Translations under genes and position numbers: made by a program
Notes under the pieces: model-generated
Told to the model about the DNA's origin: nothing
Databases searched by the model: none
What the model saw: only the letters and a program-made list of their open reading frames with translations
NCBI GenBank assembly: GCA_050743365.1
Contig: JBOGFI010000246.1
Coordinates: forward strand, 1-15,819
Source of the DNA: JBOGFI01 sp050743365
Lineage (GTDB): Bacteria; Actinomycetota; Acidimicrobiia; IMCC26256; JACDBD01
DNA: 15,819 nucleotides
Direction: 5' to 3'
Shown here: positions 15,105 to 15,819 of the stretch, in pieces
Layout of the letters: every line of letters starts with the position of its first letter
Position numbering within the stretch: position 1 is the stretch's first letter

Positions 15105-15819
15105 CTACGCGGTTCCGGTCGTGCCCTCGCCGTGTGCCCGGAGCCGGCCTGGTCCCTGCACGCCTCGCGAGGCCCGGCCCGCCTCCTCCAGGGCGACGCG
15201 CAGCGACTCCATCTCGCCCACGAGCGTCTCGACGTCGCCACCCAGGCCGCCGAGCTCGGCCACGTCATCGGCCCGCAGCGACAGCTCGACGGCGCGGGCC
15301 ACCGCCTCGTCGAGCCGGGCGTCGAGCAGGCTGAGCCGGTCACGCGCGTCCTGGGCGACCGCGGCCAGCCGGTCGGCCGACGCCACCTGGGCCTCGAGCG
15401 CCTCGATCGTCTGCACCTGGTTGGCGTCCACGCCGGCCTGCTCGGCCGCATCGGCGAGGTGCTCGCCGGCGCCCTGGGCCCGTGCCAGCTCGCGGCGCGC
15501 GCCGTGCGGGAGCGTGTCGACGAGGGCCGTGAGCTGGGCCCGCGCCGCGTCGGCGTCGAGCGAGCTCAGACCGCCTTCGAGAGCTGCGCCCCGGCGGGCC
15601 ACCCGGTAGCACTCGTGGACGCCCTGGTCGATGCGCGCCCCGATCTCGGTGAGCCGGTCGCGCAGCGGGCCGGCAGTCGCGCTGGACAGCGCCCGCCGGT
15701 ACCGGCGCTGGGCGTCGAGCGCCTCCCGGACGAAGTGCCGCCACGGCTCCGAGAGGCTCGCCAACTCGATGCGCGGGTCTCGCGGCGGCCGGCGGGGGAG
15801 CCCGAACGCGACCCGGGCC
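15105..15819 (-). CDS. Helical protein encoded upstream of pspA (partial, start outside window)
   Basis: About 237 residues are visible and the frame stays open to the window edge. I infer that the N-terminus is missing, because the stretch before an internal TTG (15762-15764) still looks coding (FGLPRRPPRDPRIELASLSEPW). The protein is rich in Ala, Glu, Arg and Leu with heptad-like spacing (EALEAQVASADRLAAVAQDARDRLSLLDARLDEAV), so it is mostly helical or coiled coil. A hydrophilic Gly/Arg tail follows. No transmembrane segment appears in the visible part, and no family is recognised. Its stop codon TAG forms part of the pspA ribosome site, so it is probably a partner in the same envelope-stress operon. 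Confidence 0.7.
   Translation of the reverse strand, partial: ARVAFGLPRRPPRDPRIELASLSEPWRHFVREALDAQRRYRRALSSATAGPLRDRLTEIGARIDQGVHECYRVARRGAALEGGLSSLDADAARAQLTALVDTLPHGARRELARAQGAGEHLADAAEQAGVDANQVQTIEALEAQVASADRLAAVAQDARDRLSLLDARLDEAVARAVELSLRADDVAELGGLGGDVETLVGEMESLRVALEEAGRASRGVQGPGRLRAHGEGTTGTA

Noticed and set aside
15095..15108. Leaderless pspA transcript from TAGGAT as a -10 box
   Set aside because: TAGGAT 7 nt before the ATG fits a leaderless promoter, but it overlaps the upstream gene's stop and contains AGGA as a ribosome site in an operon with a 10-bp gap. The simpler reading is a Shine-Dalgarno sequence.

Overview
The window is very GC-rich DNA (roughly 70% by eye) with dense genes, many GTG starts, TANNNT-type -10 boxes and PspA, OsmC and DUF4190 proteins typical of high-GC Gram-positives. 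It reads as chromosomal core DNA of an actinobacterium. An Acidimicrobiia-like lineage is my best guess, but that is inference from style and gene content, not from a marker gene. I see no rRNA, tRNA, CRISPR array, prophage or insertion sequence.

Layout. (1) 1-1169: the C-terminal end of a PcrA/UvrD helicase, an OsmC-family protein, and a convergent membrane-anchored protein with a Rieske-like but ligand-poor domain; a nested hairpin lies at the convergent junction. (2) 1253-4189: a rightward operon of a stand-alone B12-binding (methylmalonyl-CoA mutase small-subunit type) protein, sucC, sucD and a DUF4190 membrane protein. The first three form a logical route from methylmalonyl-CoA through succinyl-CoA to succinate. 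(3) 4211-6975: a leftward block of two paralogous four-helix membrane proteins, a ten-helix membrane protein and a DUF4202 protein, with a strong terminator between the two paralogs. (4) 7149-10655: purN, purH, folD and a zinc-ribbon membrane protein, i.e. two 10-formyl-THF consumers beside the enzyme that makes 10-formyl-THF. (5) 10710-14254: NADP-type icd, a J-domain protein, mdh and an O6-alkylguanine-DNA methyltransferase. With sucCD, four TCA-cycle genes lie within about 12 kb. (6) 14294-15819: a leftward pair, an unrecognised helical protein cut by the window edge and PspA.

The most unusual signal is a family of about 105-bp elements that fill almost the whole gap between consecutive same-strand genes: sucD to the DUF4190 gene, purN to purH, and purH to folD. 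Each copy starts 7-9 nt after the upstream stop codon and carries a hairpin whose base pairs covary between copies. Each ends with the same 16-mer exactly 5 nt before the downstream ATG. The last 12 nt of that 16-mer also lie just before sucD, and the gap before mdh holds two mini-ORFs joined by ATGA overlaps. I know of no described element with this architecture; it could be a structured intercistronic leader, a mobile repeat that lands between operon genes, or both.
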